A stretch of DNA of 64,000 nt from Streptomyces filipinensis (GTDB lineage Bacteria; Actinomycetota; Actinomycetes; Streptomycetales; Streptomycetaceae). Numbering within the stretch: position 1 is the stretch's first letter; each line of letters begins with the position of its first letter. The stretch lies in contig NZ_BMTD01000001.1 of NCBI RefSeq assembly GCF_014649495.1, forward strand, positions 806,001-870,000, given 5' to 3'. This document shows, piece by piece, positions 55,710 to 64,000 of the stretch. The notes under the pieces were generated by a model. The model did no database searches and was not told the origin of the DNA. It worked only from the letters and a program-made list of their open reading frames with translations. A program made the translations under genes and the position numbers.

Positions 55710-57026
55710 ATGCCCGAGCACGCGGCGGCGCCGACACCGGACACCCACCACTCGTCCACCCCGGACCGGACCTCCACCGCCACCCGCCGCACCGGCCTGC
55801 TCGTCACCCTCGTCCTCGGCGGCCTCACCGCGACACCCCCGCTCGCGATGGACATGTACCTCCCGTCCCTGCCCGAGGTCACCACCTCCCTGCACGCGCC
55901 CGCCGCCACCGTCCAGCTCACCCTCACCGCCTGCCTGCTGGGCATGGCGCTCGGGCAGCTGGTCGTCGGCCCGATGAGCGACCGCTGGGGCCGCCGCCGC
56001 CCGCTGCTCACCGGCCTCGCCGTCTACGTCCTCGCGACCGCCCTGTGCGCGGTGGCCCCGGACGTCGCGACGCTGGTCGCCTTCCGGCTCGCCCAGGGCC
56101 TCGCGGGCGCGGCCGGGATCGTCATCGCCCGCGCCGTCGTACGCGACCTGTACGACGGGGTGGCCATGGCGCGCTTCTTCTCCACCCTGATGCTGGTCTC
56201 CGGGGTCGCGCCGGTCGTGGCACCGCTGATCGGCGGGCAGATCCTGCGGGTGACGGACTGGCGGGGCGTGTTCGTGGTCCTCACGGCGGTCGGCGTGCTG
56301 CTCGCCGCGCTCGTCTGGCTGCGGCTGCCCGAGACCCTGCCGCCCGCCGAACGGCACGGCGGGGGAGCCGGCGAAGCGCTGCGGGCGATGCGCGGACTGC
56401 TCGCCGACCCGCCCTTCACCGGCTACATGCTGGCCGGCGGCTTCGCCTTCGCCGCCCTGTTCGCCTACATATCCGCGTCCCCCTTCGTCGTCCAGGAGAT
56501 CTACGGCGCCTCCCCGCAGACGTTCAGTCTGCTGTTCGGCCTCAACTCGGTCGGCCTGGTGGCCGCCGGCCAGGTCAACGGCAAGCTGCTGGTCGGCCGC
56601 ATCGCCCTGGACAAGGTCCTCGCCACCGGCCTGACGGTGATCGTGCTCGCCGCGACCGCCCTGCTGCTGATGTCCACCGGCGCCTTCGGCGACGTCGGGC
56701 TCGCCCCCGTCGCCGCCGCACTCTTCGTCCTCATGTCCGCCATGGGCATCACGCTCCCCAACGCCCAGTCCCTGGCCCTGCTGCGCACCCGGCACGCCGC
56801 CGGCTCCGCCTCCGCGCTGCTCGGCACCTCCTCCTTCCTCGTCGGCGCGGTCGCCTCACCGCTCGTCGGAGTCGCCGGGGAGCACACCGCCGTACCGATG
56901 GCTCTGGTCCAACTGGCGGGAGCACTGGTCGCGGCGGCCTGCTTCGTGGGAATGTGCCGTCCCTGGGGCACACGTGGAACAGACGTGCGGCACACCTGTG
57001 CGGGGCCGGAGGGAGAGCGGAACTGA
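55710..57026 (+). CDS. Bcr/CflA-family MFS drug transporter
   Basis: This 438-residue protein has 12 transmembrane helices. Its hallmark start is PLAMDMYLPSLPEVTTSLHAPAATVQLTL. Then motif A is GPMSDRWGRRRPLL and the central loop is LPETLPPAERHGG. It exports chloramphenicol/bicyclomycin-like compounds or sulfonamide-type drugs by proton antiport; the natural substrate is unknown. ATG 55710 has AAGGGAGGGGACAG before it. Its stop overlaps the CTG start of the serine hydrolase gene. Confidence 0.92.
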   Translation: MPEHAAAPTPDTHHSSTPDRTSTATRRTGLLVTLVLGGLTATPPLAMDMYLPSLPEVTTSLHAPAATVQLTLTACLLGMALGQLVVGPMSDRWGRRRPLLTGLAVYVLATALCAVAPDVATLVAFRLAQGLAGAAGIVIARAVVRDLYDGVAMARFFSTLMLVSGVAPVVAPLIGGQILRVTDWRGVFVVLTAVGVLLAALVWLRLPETLPPAERHGGGAGEALRAMRGLLADPPFTGYMLAGGFAFAALFAYISASPFVVQEIYGASPQTFSLLFGLNSVGLVAAGQVNGKLLVGRIALDKVLATGLTVIVLAATALLLMSTGAFGDVGLAPVAAALFVLMSAMGITLPNAQSLALLRTRHAAGSASALLGTSSFLVGAVASPLVGVAGEHTAVPMALVQLAGALVAAACFVGMCRPWGTRGTDVRHTCAGPEGERN

Positions 57027-58147
57027 GCGCACCCAGACTGCGCGCCGACACGCCTGAACGGGCCGGGCTCGACCCCGTCGAGCTCGGGCACCTGGTCGGC
57101 GAGGTGCACGCCCTCACCGCCGGCGACCGCCCCTGGGCGGCCGGCGCCGTCGTGCTGGCCGGCCGCGGCCCCGTGATCGCCGTGGCCGAGGCGTCGGGCT
57201 GGGCGGTCCGCTACGCCTCCTACGACCCCGAGACCGACACCGGCGTGGAACTGCCGCCCGCCGCCCGGGTCCCGGCCACCGTCGGCACGCCCTTCGACCT
57301 GGCCTCCCTCACCAAGCTGTTCACCTCCGTCGCCGCCGTGCAGCAGATCGAGCGCGGCACCCTCGGCATGGACGCCCGGGTCGGCGACTACCTGCCCGAC
57401 TTCCACGCCGCGGCCGCCCACGGCACCACCGTGCGGCAGCTGCTCACCCACACCTCCGGGCTGCGCCCCGAGCTGCCGCTGTACGACTGCCCGGACGACG
57501 CCGCCCGGCTGGCCCTGCTGCGCGCCGAGGCCCCGACCGGCGAGCCGGGCCGCTACCGGTACTCCGACCTGAACATGCTCCTGCTCCAGGCCGTCCTGGA
57601 ACGCCTCACCGGCCGTGCCCTCGACGTCCTCGTCCAGGACGGCATCACCCGCCCCCTCGGCATGACGGCCACCGGCTTCGCGCCCTGCCCCGGCGCGGCC
57701 GCCACCGAGGACCAGCGGCGGCCGTGGGCCAAGGCGGACCGCGGGATGCTGCGAGGCGTGGTCCACGACGAGAACGCCTGGGCGCTCGGCGGCGTCGCCG
57801 GGCACGCGGGCCTGTTCTCCACCGCCCGCGACCTCGCGGTCTTCTGCCGGACCCTGCTCGCCGGCGGCTCCTACGGGCCCGCCCGCATCCTCGGCCCCGA
57901 CTTCGTGGAACTGCTGCTGACCCCGCCGGGGCTGGGCTTCGCCGTCGACCAGCCGTGGTTCATGGGCGAACTGGCGGGCCACGGGGCGGCGGGCCACACC
58001 GGCTTCACCGGCACCTCGCTGGTCCTCGATCCCAGGACGGACACGTTCCTGGTGCTGCTGGCCAACACGGTGCATCCCCGGCGCAGGGCACCGGACAGCG
58101 GGCCGAGAGCGGCCCTGGCCACCCGGCTGGCGAGAGCGGTGATCTGA
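57023..58147 (+). CDS. Beta-lactamase-family serine hydrolase (class C-like), CTG start
   Basis: This 374-residue protein has the active-site SxxK in ASLTKLF (about residue 90), YxN in YSDLNML and the HTG third motif in GHTGFTG. It lacks a signal peptide, so it is an intracellular esterase or peptidase rather than a beta-lactamase. The start is CTG 57023-57025, overlapping the transporter TGA (CTGA); GGAGGGAGAGCGG lies just upstream, and no ATG/GTG fits the N-terminus. Co-expression with the drug exporter suggests modification of the same compound. Confidence 0.88.
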   Translation: MSAPRLRADTPERAGLDPVELGHLVGEVHALTAGDRPWAAGAVVLAGRGPVIAVAEASGWAVRYASYDPETDTGVELPPAARVPATVGTPFDLASLTKLFTSVAAVQQIERGTLGMDARVGDYLPDFHAAAAHGTTVRQLLTHTSGLRPELPLYDCPDDAARLALLRAEAPTGEPGRYRYSDLNMLLLQAVLERLTGRALDVLVQDGITRPLGMTATGFAPCPGAAATEDQRRPWAKADRGMLRGVVHDENAWALGGVAGHAGLFSTARDLAVFCRTLLAGGSYGPARILGPDFVELLLTPPGLGFAVDQPWFMGELAGHGAAGHTGFTGTSLVLDPRTDTFLVLLANTVHPRRRAPDSGPRAALATRLARAVI

Positions 58148-58185
58148 GGCCCGTACCAGCACACCGGGCGCCTTAGAATCACCGG

Positions 58186-59181
58186 GTGAACGACCCCGTA
58201 TCCCCGGCGGAAACCCTGCGCAGGAGCCTCGCCGAGCTGCTCGACGGACTCCCGCCCAGGCAAGCCGCCGGAGCGGTCGAACGGCTGATCGCCAACTACC
58301 GGGGGCAGACCCCCACCCACGCCCCGATCCTGCGCGACCGCGCCGACGTGGCCGCCTACGCCGCCTACCGCATGCCCGCCACCTTCGAAGCGGTCCGCTC
58401 GGCGCTGGAGGCGTTCGCGGCGACCGCGCCCGACTGGACGCCCCGCAGCCATGTCGACGTCGGCGGCGGCACCGGCGCCGCCACCTGGGCCGTCACCGCC
58501 ACCTGGCCCGGCGAGCGCGGCGTCACCGTGCTGGACTGGGCCGAGCCCGCGCTCGCCCTCGGCCGGGAGATCGCCGCCGCCAACCCCGCCCTGCGGGACG
58601 CCCGCTGGCAGCGCGCCCGGATCGGCGCCGACCTCACCCTGGCGGACACCGACCTCGTCACGGTGTCGTACGTCCTCAACGAGCTGTCCGAGCCCGACCG
58701 CGCCGCGCTCGTGGACGCCGCCGCGGCCGCCGCGCAGGCCGTGGTGATCGTGGAGGCCGGCACCCCGGCCGGTTACGCCCGCGTCATCGAGGCCCGCGAC
58801 CGCCTCGTCCGCGCCGGACTCCACGTCGTCGCCCCCTGTCCGCACAGCGCCGCCTGTCCCATCGAGCCCGGCAAGGACTGGTGCCACTTCTCCGCCCGGG
58901 TGAGCCGCTCCTCCCTGCACCGCCAGGTCAAGGGCGGCACCCTGCCGTACGAGGACGAGAAGTTCTCGTACGTCGTCGCCACCCGCCTGCCCGCCGGGCC
59001 GGCCCCCTCCCGGGTGGTCCGCCGCCCGCAGATCCGCAAGGGCCAGGTGCTGCTGGACCTGTGCGAGGCCGGCGGACGGCTGTCGCGCACGACGGTCACC
59101 AAACGCCACGGCTCCCTGTACAAGGCGGCCCGGGACACCGAGTGGGGCGACACGTGGCCGCCCGAGGAGCCGTCCGCGTAA
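58186..59181 (+). CDS. Rsm22-family methyltransferase-like protein
   Basis: This 331-residue protein has SAM motif I in VDVGGGTGAATWAV and VLDWAEPALALGREI. A conserved cysteine cluster, CPHSAACPI...DWCHF, is as in mitochondrial Rsm22 and bacterial homologues, which are iron-sulfur-binding proteins of the small ribosomal subunit. The C-terminal part carries GQVLLDLCEAGGRLSRTTVTKRHG. It may methylate rRNA or assist 30S assembly. GTG 58186. Followed 45 bases later by a TetR gene on the same strand. Confidence 0.9.
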   Translation: MNDPVSPAETLRRSLAELLDGLPPRQAAGAVERLIANYRGQTPTHAPILRDRADVAAYAAYRMPATFEAVRSALEAFAATAPDWTPRSHVDVGGGTGAATWAVTATWPGERGVTVLDWAEPALALGREIAAANPALRDARWQRARIGADLTLADTDLVTVSYVLNELSEPDRAALVDAAAAAAQAVVIVEAGTPAGYARVIEARDRLVRAGLHVVAPCPHSAACPIEPGKDWCHFSARVSRSSLHRQVKGGTLPYEDEKFSYVVATRLPAGPAPSRVVRRPQIRKGQVLLDLCEAGGRLSRTTVTKRHGSLYKAARDTEWGDTWPPEEPSA

Positions 59182-59226
59182 GCGCTCCGCCCCGGGGGGC
59201 ATGGCCGTACTTGTTAACGTCTGGGC

Positions 59227-59856
59227 ATGGTCAGCAAGCCGCCCCCCGACGCCACCCGCCGCAGCGAGAAGTCCCGCAGAGCGATCTACGCCGCCGCCCT
59301 CTCGCTCGTCGGCGAGGTCGGGTATCCCAGGACCACCGTCGAGGGGATCGCCGCCCGGGCCGGCGTCGGCAAGCAGACGATCTACCGCTGGTGGCCGTCC
59401 AAGGCGGACGTCCTGCTGGAGGCGTTCCTCGACCTCTCCCGGCAGGCGGCACAGGAAGCGGGCCAGGAGCCGTACGCCATCCCGGACACCGGGGACCTCG
59501 CCGCCGACCTCAAGGCCGTGCTGCGGCTCACGGTGGACCAGCTGCTCGACCCGCGCTTCGAGGCGCCCTCCCGGGCGCTGGCCGCCGAGGGCCTCGTCAA
59601 CGAGCCGCTCGGCCGCGAGTTCGTCACCAAACTCCTCGAACCCCAGCTCCAGCTGTACGTCGACCGGTTGCGCGCCGCGCAGGAGGCCGGGGAGGTACGG
59701 GCCGGCGTCGACTGCCGTATCGCCCTGGAGCTGTTCGTCTCACCGCTCGCGCAGCGCTGGCTGCAGCACACGGGGCCGATCTCGTACGACTACACGGACA
59801 CCCTCGTCGAGTACGCGTTGCACGGAATCGCCTCCCAGCCACCCCGAAGCGCATGA
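59227..59856 (+). CDS. TetR-family regulator
   Basis: This 209-residue protein has HTH KSRRAIYAAALSLVGEVGYPRTTVEGIAARAGVGKQTIYRWWPSKADVL. A TetR_C-type domain follows with LLDPRFEAPSRALAAEGLVNEPLGREF. The recognition helix ends in KQTIYRWW, typical of the AcrR-like group. No obvious target gene lies next to it, and no palindrome was seen upstream. ATG 59227. It is followed by a prim-pol-like gene 63 bases on. Confidence 0.9.
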   Translation: MVSKPPPDATRRSEKSRRAIYAAALSLVGEVGYPRTTVEGIAARAGVGKQTIYRWWPSKADVLLEAFLDLSRQAAQEAGQEPYAIPDTGDLAADLKAVLRLTVDQLLDPRFEAPSRALAAEGLVNEPLGREFVTKLLEPQLQLYVDRLRAAQEAGEVRAGVDCRIALELFVSPLAQRWLQHTGPISYDYTDTLVEYALHGIASQPPRSA

Positions 59857-59919
59857 AGATGGGACGATAAGGCACACTGTCCGCACACCAGCGAGGCGAC
59901 CACCAGACCGAGGGGATAG

Positions 59920-60639
59920 ATGAGCGCGACGTTCGGCGGCCGGTCGGGCCGGCAGGGCAAACTCTCCCGGTGGCTGCTCGGACGGCGCCCGAAGGAGGCC
60001 GCCGACGACGGGCGGGAGACCCTGCTGCTCGCCGCCGCCGCGGCGGGACTGCCGCTCGCCCCCGCCGCGCACCCCGCCCCCGGCTACCGCTGCTCCTGCG
60101 ACCGCGTCGGCTGTCCCACCCCGGCCCGGCACCCGGTGTCGTTCGCGTGGCAGACCCAGTCCACCACCGACCGCGCCCAGATCGAGCGGTGGGCCCGGCA
60201 CCAGCCGCAGGCCAACTTCATCACCGCCACCGGCATGGTCCACGACGTGCTCGACGTCCCCCTGGAAGCCGGGCGGGAGGCCCTGGAGCGGCTGCTCTCC
60301 TCCGGTGTCGAGGTCGGCCCGGTCGCCGAGAGCGACGACGGCCGCATGCTGTTCTTCACCCTCACCCGCGGCACCCCCGAGGACGAGGACGAGTGGTGGC
60401 CGTGCGAGCTGGACTGCCACCCCGAGACCATGGACGAGCACCCCGGGCTGCGCTGGCACTGCCGCGGGTCGTACGTGCTCGTGCCACCCGCGCGGCTGCC
60501 CGGTGACGATCAGCGGGTGCGCTGGGCGCGGGGGCCGGAGCACCCGCTGCCGGACCCCCTGAGCCTGCTGGAGGTGCTCACCGACGCGTGCGCGCGCTTC
60601 ACCGGCGCCGAGGGCGTGGCCTGGCCGTTGCGGCACTGA
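59920..60639 (+). CDS. Prim-pol N-terminal-like protein (bifunctional primase/polymerase family)
   Basis: This 239-residue protein has a basic N-terminus (GRSGRQGKLSRWLLGRRPKE), a short LLLAAAAAGLPLAPAAHP segment and a Zn-like cysteine pair in YRCSCDRVGCPTP. Then come FAWQTQSTTDRAQIERWARHQPQANFITATG and a C-terminal part with WHCRGSYVLVPPARLPG. This is the common Streptomyces form of the prim-pol domain, which lacks clear catalytic aspartates; enzyme activity is doubtful. ATG 59920. Terminator hairpin after the stop at 60707. Confidence 0.82.
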   Translation: MSATFGGRSGRQGKLSRWLLGRRPKEAADDGRETLLLAAAAAGLPLAPAAHPAPGYRCSCDRVGCPTPARHPVSFAWQTQSTTDRAQIERWARHQPQANFITATGMVHDVLDVPLEAGREALERLLSSGVEVGPVAESDDGRMLFFTLTRGTPEDEDEWWPCELDCHPETMDEHPGLRWHCRGSYVLVPPARLPGDDQRVRWARGPEHPLPDPLSLLEVLTDACARFTGAEGVAWPLRH

Positions 60640-60706
60640 GCGCGGCACGGGACGGCGGGCAAGGGCCGCCCGGCGGCGGGTTCGTGGTGGCTGCCCGCGC
60701 GGTTCC

Positions 60707-60725
60707 CCGCGCCCGAGGGGCGCGG
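60707..60725. terminator. GC-rich hairpin between convergent genes
   Basis: CCGCGCCC (60707-60714) pairs with GGGCGCGG (60718-60725). The context GGTTCCCCGCGCCC is a very common Streptomyces intergenic hairpin motif. It serves as terminator for the prim-pol-like gene and the lipoprotein gene. Confidence 0.65.
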
Positions 60726-60726
60726 A

Positions 60727-61719
60727 TCACTCCCCTTGTGCCGAAGTGAGCCCAGGCACCCGGCCCAGCAGTGACACCCTGCCGCTTCCCGCCGGGTCCA
60801 GGGCGATCTCCGCCGACATGAACTCCAGGGTCAGGGACTGCTTCACCTCGCCCTCGGTCAGGGCCCGTACGTCCTTGTTCGGGATCGGCACGGTGGTGCC
60901 CGGGGCGGAGGTCTGTTTCTCGTAGTGGTGCGTGGTGAAGAACACCAGCGCCCCGCCGTCCGCCGTGCGCAGCGCCAGCGGGGCGTAGTCGCCGCTGGTC
61001 AGCGGGCGGTCGATGAACTGCGTGACCAGGCCCGGCTTGCGCGCCCGACCGGCGCGGTCCGCGCGTTCGCCGCTGGTGTACCTGCCGTCGGCGAAGGTCT
61101 TCCCGCCCTTCTTCAGGTACGCCGCGTAGTCCGCACTGAGCTTCCCCGGCGCGACGGCGAGCCGCGCGGAGTCGGCCGGTACCGCCTCGGCCCAGCCGTC
61201 GTCGTCCGTCCTGAACTCAGGTACGGCGCCGGGCGCCACGAGGGTCACGTACGCCACCCGCCAGTGCTCGCCGAGGTCGTTGCGGGTGAACACCATCAGC
61301 CAGCGTTGCCTGCCGGTCTTGTTGCCCTGGGCGTCGGCGACGAACCAGCGCGGCCAGCCGGCCTTCTGGGGGATCGTGATCTTCACGTCCGACAGCTTCA
61401 GCGGCACGTGCCGGGGGTTGCCGGACGGGTTGTTGGCGTGCCCGGCCTTCAGCCGTGCGGCGGTGATGTCGCCGAACGGGCCGGTGAGATAGGGCGCGTC
61501 CAGGGAGCTGTCGTAGGCCTTGTCGGCCTTGTTGTACGCGGTGGTGAACGCGGTGAGCGCCTTGGCGGCCTCGGCGCGGGTGGCGGCGGGGAGCACCGCG
61601 CGCTCCCCGTGCACCACCACGCACCCGCTCGCCGTCAGCGACAAAGCGGTCAGCGAGGCCGCTATGAGTGCGTTCCGGTCACGCCTGCGGAGCCTGCGCG
61701 GGCTGCGATCCCTGCTCAT
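60727..61719 (-). CDS. Secreted lipoprotein linked to iron uptake, unknown function
   Basis: This 330-residue protein has a basic start (SRDRSPRRLRRRDRN), a hydrophobic segment and lipobox LTASGC at about residue 33. The mature part has AAKALTAFTTAYNKADKAYD and strands such as WLMVFTRND. It overlaps the efeU gene by 41 bases (61679-61719), so it is part of the iron-uptake transcript. Its role in that operon is unknown to me. ATG 61717-61719. Confidence 0.78.
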   Translation of the reverse strand: MSRDRSPRRLRRRDRNALIAASLTALSLTASGCVVVHGERAVLPAATRAEAAKALTAFTTAYNKADKAYDSSLDAPYLTGPFGDITAARLKAGHANNPSGNPRHVPLKLSDVKITIPQKAGWPRWFVADAQGNKTGRQRWLMVFTRNDLGEHWRVAYVTLVAPGAVPEFRTDDDGWAEAVPADSARLAVAPGKLSADYAAYLKKGGKTFADGRYTSGERADRAGRARKPGLVTQFIDRPLTSGDYAPLALRTADGGALVFFTTHHYEKQTSAPGTTVPIPNKDVRALTEGEVKQSLTLEFMSAEIALDPAGSGRVSLLGRVPGLTSAQGE

Positions 61720-62551
61720 CGGGTCCCTTCACCTTCCCCTTTCCGGAGGCGAACCCTACCGGGGCGAGGAAGATCGTGAGCGTCGGGATCAGGTACAGCA
61801 GCCACACCGTGACCTGGAGGACCGTCGGGTCGGGCTGGAAGTTGAGGACGCCCTTCAGCAGAGTGCCGTACCAGCTGTCCGGCGGGATGGTGTCGCTGAT
61901 GTCGAAGGCCAGGTGCGTCAGTCCGGGCAGCCAGTCCGCCTCCTGCAGGTCGTGGAAGCCGTACGCCAGCACGCCCGCCGCGACCACGACCAGCATGCCG
62001 CCGGTCCAGGTGAAGAACTTCGCCAGGTTGATCTTCAGGGCGCCCCGGTAGAACAACCAGCCGAGCAGGACGGCCGTGGCGAGGCCGAGGGCGACCCCGA
62101 GCAGCGGACGCGGCGTACCGTCGCTCGCCGCGTGCACCGACGCCCACACGAACAGCGCGGTCTCCAGGCCCTCCCGGCCGACGGCCAGGAACGCGGTGGC
62201 GACCAGCGCGCCCGTGCCCAGGGCGAGGGCCGCGTCCAGCTTGCCGTGCAGCTCCGACCTCAGGTGCCGGGCGGTGCGCCGCATCCAGAACACCATCCAG
62301 GTCACCAGGCCGACGGCGACGACGGACAGCGAGCCGCCGAGCGCCTCCTGCGCCTCGAACGTCAGCTCCTGGGAGCCGAACTGGAGGGCGCAGCCGAAGC
62401 CCATCGCGATGGCGATCGCGGTGCCGATCCCCATCCAGACCGGCTTCAGGGCGTCCCGGCGTCCCGTCTTGACCAGGTAGGCGATCAGGATGCAGACGAC
62501 GAGCGACGCCTCCAGGCCCTCGCGCAGGGCGATGAGGTAGTTGGAGAACAC
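61679..62551 (-). CDS. efeU: FTR1-family iron permease EfeU
   Basis: This 290-residue membrane protein has seven helices and the two REGLE iron-binding motifs (LREGLEASL near residue 10 and GREGLETAL near residue 125). It takes ferric iron through the membrane in the Efe system. Overlaps the downstream lipoprotein gene and starts 3 bases after the EfeB stop, so the order is efeO-efeB-efeU-lipoprotein. ATG 62549-62551. Confidence 0.93.
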   Translation of the reverse strand: MFSNYLIALREGLEASLVVCILIAYLVKTGRRDALKPVWMGIGTAIAIAMGFGCALQFGSQELTFEAQEALGGSLSVVAVGLVTWMVFWMRRTARHLRSELHGKLDAALALGTGALVATAFLAVGREGLETALFVWASVHAASDGTPRPLLGVALGLATAVLLGWLFYRGALKINLAKFFTWTGGMLVVVAAGVLAYGFHDLQEADWLPGLTHLAFDISDTIPPDSWYGTLLKGVLNFQPDPTVLQVTVWLLYLIPTLTIFLAPVGFASGKGKVKGPDEQGSQPAQAPQA

Positions 62552-62554
62552 GGG

Positions 62555-63814
62555 CTACGCCTCCTTCGAGAACAGCGTGCGGCCCCACCAGTCGCCGGCG
62601 TCCCGGACGCCGGGCGGTACCGCGAAGACCGCCGAACCCACGTGCTGGATGTACTCGTTGAGCGCGTCGTGGGCGGACAGCCTGCGCTGCAGCGGGATGA
62701 ACCCCTGGCGCACGTCCCGCTGGTAGGCCAGGAAGAACAGGCCGGCGTCCAGGCGGCCGAGGCCGTCGGTGCCGTCGGTGAAGGAGTAGCCGCGGCGCAG
62801 GATGGTGATGCCGTCGTTGGAGTCGGGATGCGCGAGCCGGACGTGCGCGTCGGGCTTCATCGCCTTCAGGAACGGCTTGTCGTGCTCCTTGGCCCTGCCG
62901 ACCGGCGCTCCCTCGCGCTTGTCGCGCCCGAACACGTCCTCCTGCTCCTGCAGGGAGGTGCGGTCCCAGGTCTCGATGTTCATCCGGATGCGCCGGGCGA
63001 CCAGGTAGGACCCTCCGGTCATCCAGCGCGGCCCGTCCCCGTCGGCGACCCACACGAACTTCTTCAGCCGGTCGGTCTCGGTGCCCGCGATGTTGCGGGT
63101 GCCGTCCTTGAAGCCCATGAGGTTGCGCGGGGTCTGCGCGTCCGGCGTGGTCGACGAGGTCTTGCCGAAGCCGAGCTGCGACCAGCGGATGGCGACCTTG
63201 CCGAAGCCGATGCGGGCGAGGTTGCGGATGGCGTGCACGGCCACCTGCGGGTCGTCCGCGCAGGCCTGGACGCACAGGTCGCCGCCGGTGCGGGCCCCGT
63301 CCAGGTTGTCACCGGGGAACTTGGGCAGGTCGACCAGGGCCGCCGGCCGCTCGTCCCTCAGACCGAACTTGTCGAACAGCGAAGGCCCGAACCCGATCGT
63401 CAGCGTCAGCCGGGACGGCTTGAGCCCGAGCGCCTCGCCGGTGTCGTCCGGCGGGGCCTCGGCGAGCCCTCCGTACGCGCCCTCGCCGACCGGCTCGCCC
63501 GCCGTCATCCGCCGGGCCGCCGCCGTCCAGTCCTTCAGCATCCGCACGAACTCGGCGCGGTCGTCGGTCTTCACGTCGAACGCGGCGAAGTGCAGCCGGT
63601 CCTGCACCGGGGTGGCGATGCCGGCCTGGTGGGCGCCGTGGAACGCCACCGCGCCGCCCGCCTCGGCGGCCACCGGGTCCACGTCGTTTCCGGCGTTGGC
63701 CATCGCCACCGCGCCGCCGGCCGCCGCGGCACCGAGCGCGAGCCCGGCGCCGCCCCAGCCGATCAGTGCACGGCGCGACGGGCTGCTGCTGCCGTTGGTG
63801 TGGGTGTCGGTCAT
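62555..63814 (-). CDS. efeB: DyP-type peroxidase / deferrochelatase EfeB
   Basis: This 419-residue protein has a Tat signal peptide (PSRRALIGWGGAGLALGAAAAGG). The heme peroxidase fold carries the DyP GXXDG motif in MGFKDGTRNIAGT, the proximal His region DAHVRLAHP and FFLAYQRDVRQGFIPLQRRL. It oxidises or demetallates haem-bound or ferrous iron outside the cell in the Efe uptake system. ATG 63812-63814 is taken; an in-frame GTG two codons earlier is equally close to the EfeO stop. Confidence 0.95.
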   Translation of the reverse strand: MTDTHTNGSSSPSRRALIGWGGAGLALGAAAAGGAVAMANAGNDVDPVAAEAGGAVAFHGAHQAGIATPVQDRLHFAAFDVKTDDRAEFVRMLKDWTAAARRMTAGEPVGEGAYGGLAEAPPDDTGEALGLKPSRLTLTIGFGPSLFDKFGLRDERPAALVDLPKFPGDNLDGARTGGDLCVQACADDPQVAVHAIRNLARIGFGKVAIRWSQLGFGKTSSTTPDAQTPRNLMGFKDGTRNIAGTETDRLKKFVWVADGDGPRWMTGGSYLVARRIRMNIETWDRTSLQEQEDVFGRDKREGAPVGRAKEHDKPFLKAMKPDAHVRLAHPDSNDGITILRRGYSFTDGTDGLGRLDAGLFFLAYQRDVRQGFIPLQRRLSAHDALNEYIQHVGSAVFAVPPGVRDAGDWWGRTLFSKEA

Positions 63815-63821
63815 GGTCACT

Positions 63822-64000
63822 TCACCACCGCGGCGGCGAGCTTGGACAGCGGCTCGGCGAGCGCGTTCACCGCGTCCGACAGCTCCTTGCGCTGGTCCTT
63901 GGTGACCTTGTCGTAGGAGACGAAGTCGTAACCCGTCTTGTCCGAGCGGTACTTGTCGAGCAGCGTGTCCAGCGAGGCGAACTGCTTGTCCAGTTCCGCG
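63822..64000 (-). CDS. efeO: Iron-uptake lipoprotein EfeO, C-terminal part
   Basis: Only the last 59 codons are in the window; the gene runs off the right edge. The visible part reads ...LDTLLDKYRSDKTGYDFVSYD, then LSDAVNALAEPLSKLAAAVVK and stop. The DKYR...GYDFVSYD stretch is the C-terminus of the imelysin-like M75 domain of EfeO, the periplasmic/extracellular iron-binding partner of EfeU and EfeB. It ends 7 bases before the efeB ATG, consistent with one operon. Confidence 0.9.

Overview
The window is very GC-rich, with strong codon-position bias, many GTG starts and short overlapping stop/start junctions. Gene families such as the EspR-type HTH, the Rsm22-like methyltransferase, the bifunctional RNase H/acid phosphatase and the SCO2322-type surface protein point to a Streptomyces chromosome. 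Most of the window looks like core-region housekeeping and accessory metabolism. There is no large biosynthetic cluster, CRISPR array, tRNA or rRNA. I count about 62 intact genes, one ncRNA gene (rnpB), one cobalamin riboswitch, remnants of an integrase and of an ABC transporter, and a small inserted island.

Layout. 1-7.5 kb: the start of a secreted transglycosylase, then a five-gene minus-strand operon under a cobalamin riboswitch. It encodes an ECF transporter (S, fused A-A', T) plus two exported, membrane-anchored proteins, one an alpha/alpha-barrel protein of the fold shared with intrinsic factor. An ATP-grasp-like gene follows. 7.7-15 kb: an EspR-like regulator, a SnoaL-like protein, an MBL hydrolase, a 2.4-kb island with an integrase remnant, then aldehyde dehydrogenase, a [3Fe-4S] ferredoxin and a KstR-type TetR repressor. 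15-24.8 kb: a glycosyltransferase/methyltransferase/alpha-alpha-barrel operon, lipoproteins, an F420-type oxidoreductase, an amidase and an MFS pump with an extra C-terminal domain. 25-37 kb: an SCP-x-type thiolase, a second MFS pump, a SigE-family sigma factor with its membrane partner, a two-component system split by a GH54 arabinofuranosidase and preceded by a decayed ABC transporter, then a MaoC hydratase/Zn-alcohol dehydrogenase/SDR operon. 37-45 kb: a small basic peptide gene, Nif3, a zinc-ribbon coiled-coil protein, RNase H/phosphatase, KDPG aldolase, YaaA and an RNB ribonuclease. 45-55.5 kb: MerR, TetR and AraC regulators with neighbouring targets, an EamA transporter, rnpB, MazG, DoxX, a D-Ala-D-Ala carboxypeptidase and an SDR. 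55.7-64 kb: a Bcr/CflA pump, a serine hydrolase, the Rsm22-like protein, TetR, a prim-pol-like protein, a lipoprotein and an Efe iron-uptake operon cut by the right edge.

The main theme is regulatory. Five sites fitting the mycobacterial KstR operator pattern TnnAACnnGTTnnA (four exact, one with one mismatch) lie upstream of the MBL hydrolase, the aldehyde dehydrogenase/ferredoxin pair, kstR and the divergent glycosyltransferase operon, the thiolase, and the MaoC/ADH/SDR operon. This suggests a dispersed steroid- or acyl-side-chain-catabolic regulon. Two of these sites are near-identical and flank the small island, as if an integrative element had used the operator as its attachment site and left a copy for each divergent gene. 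The second theme is cobalamin acquisition: the riboswitch, the ECF transporter and the intrinsic-factor-like surface protein form a coherent candidate vitamin B12 capture system.
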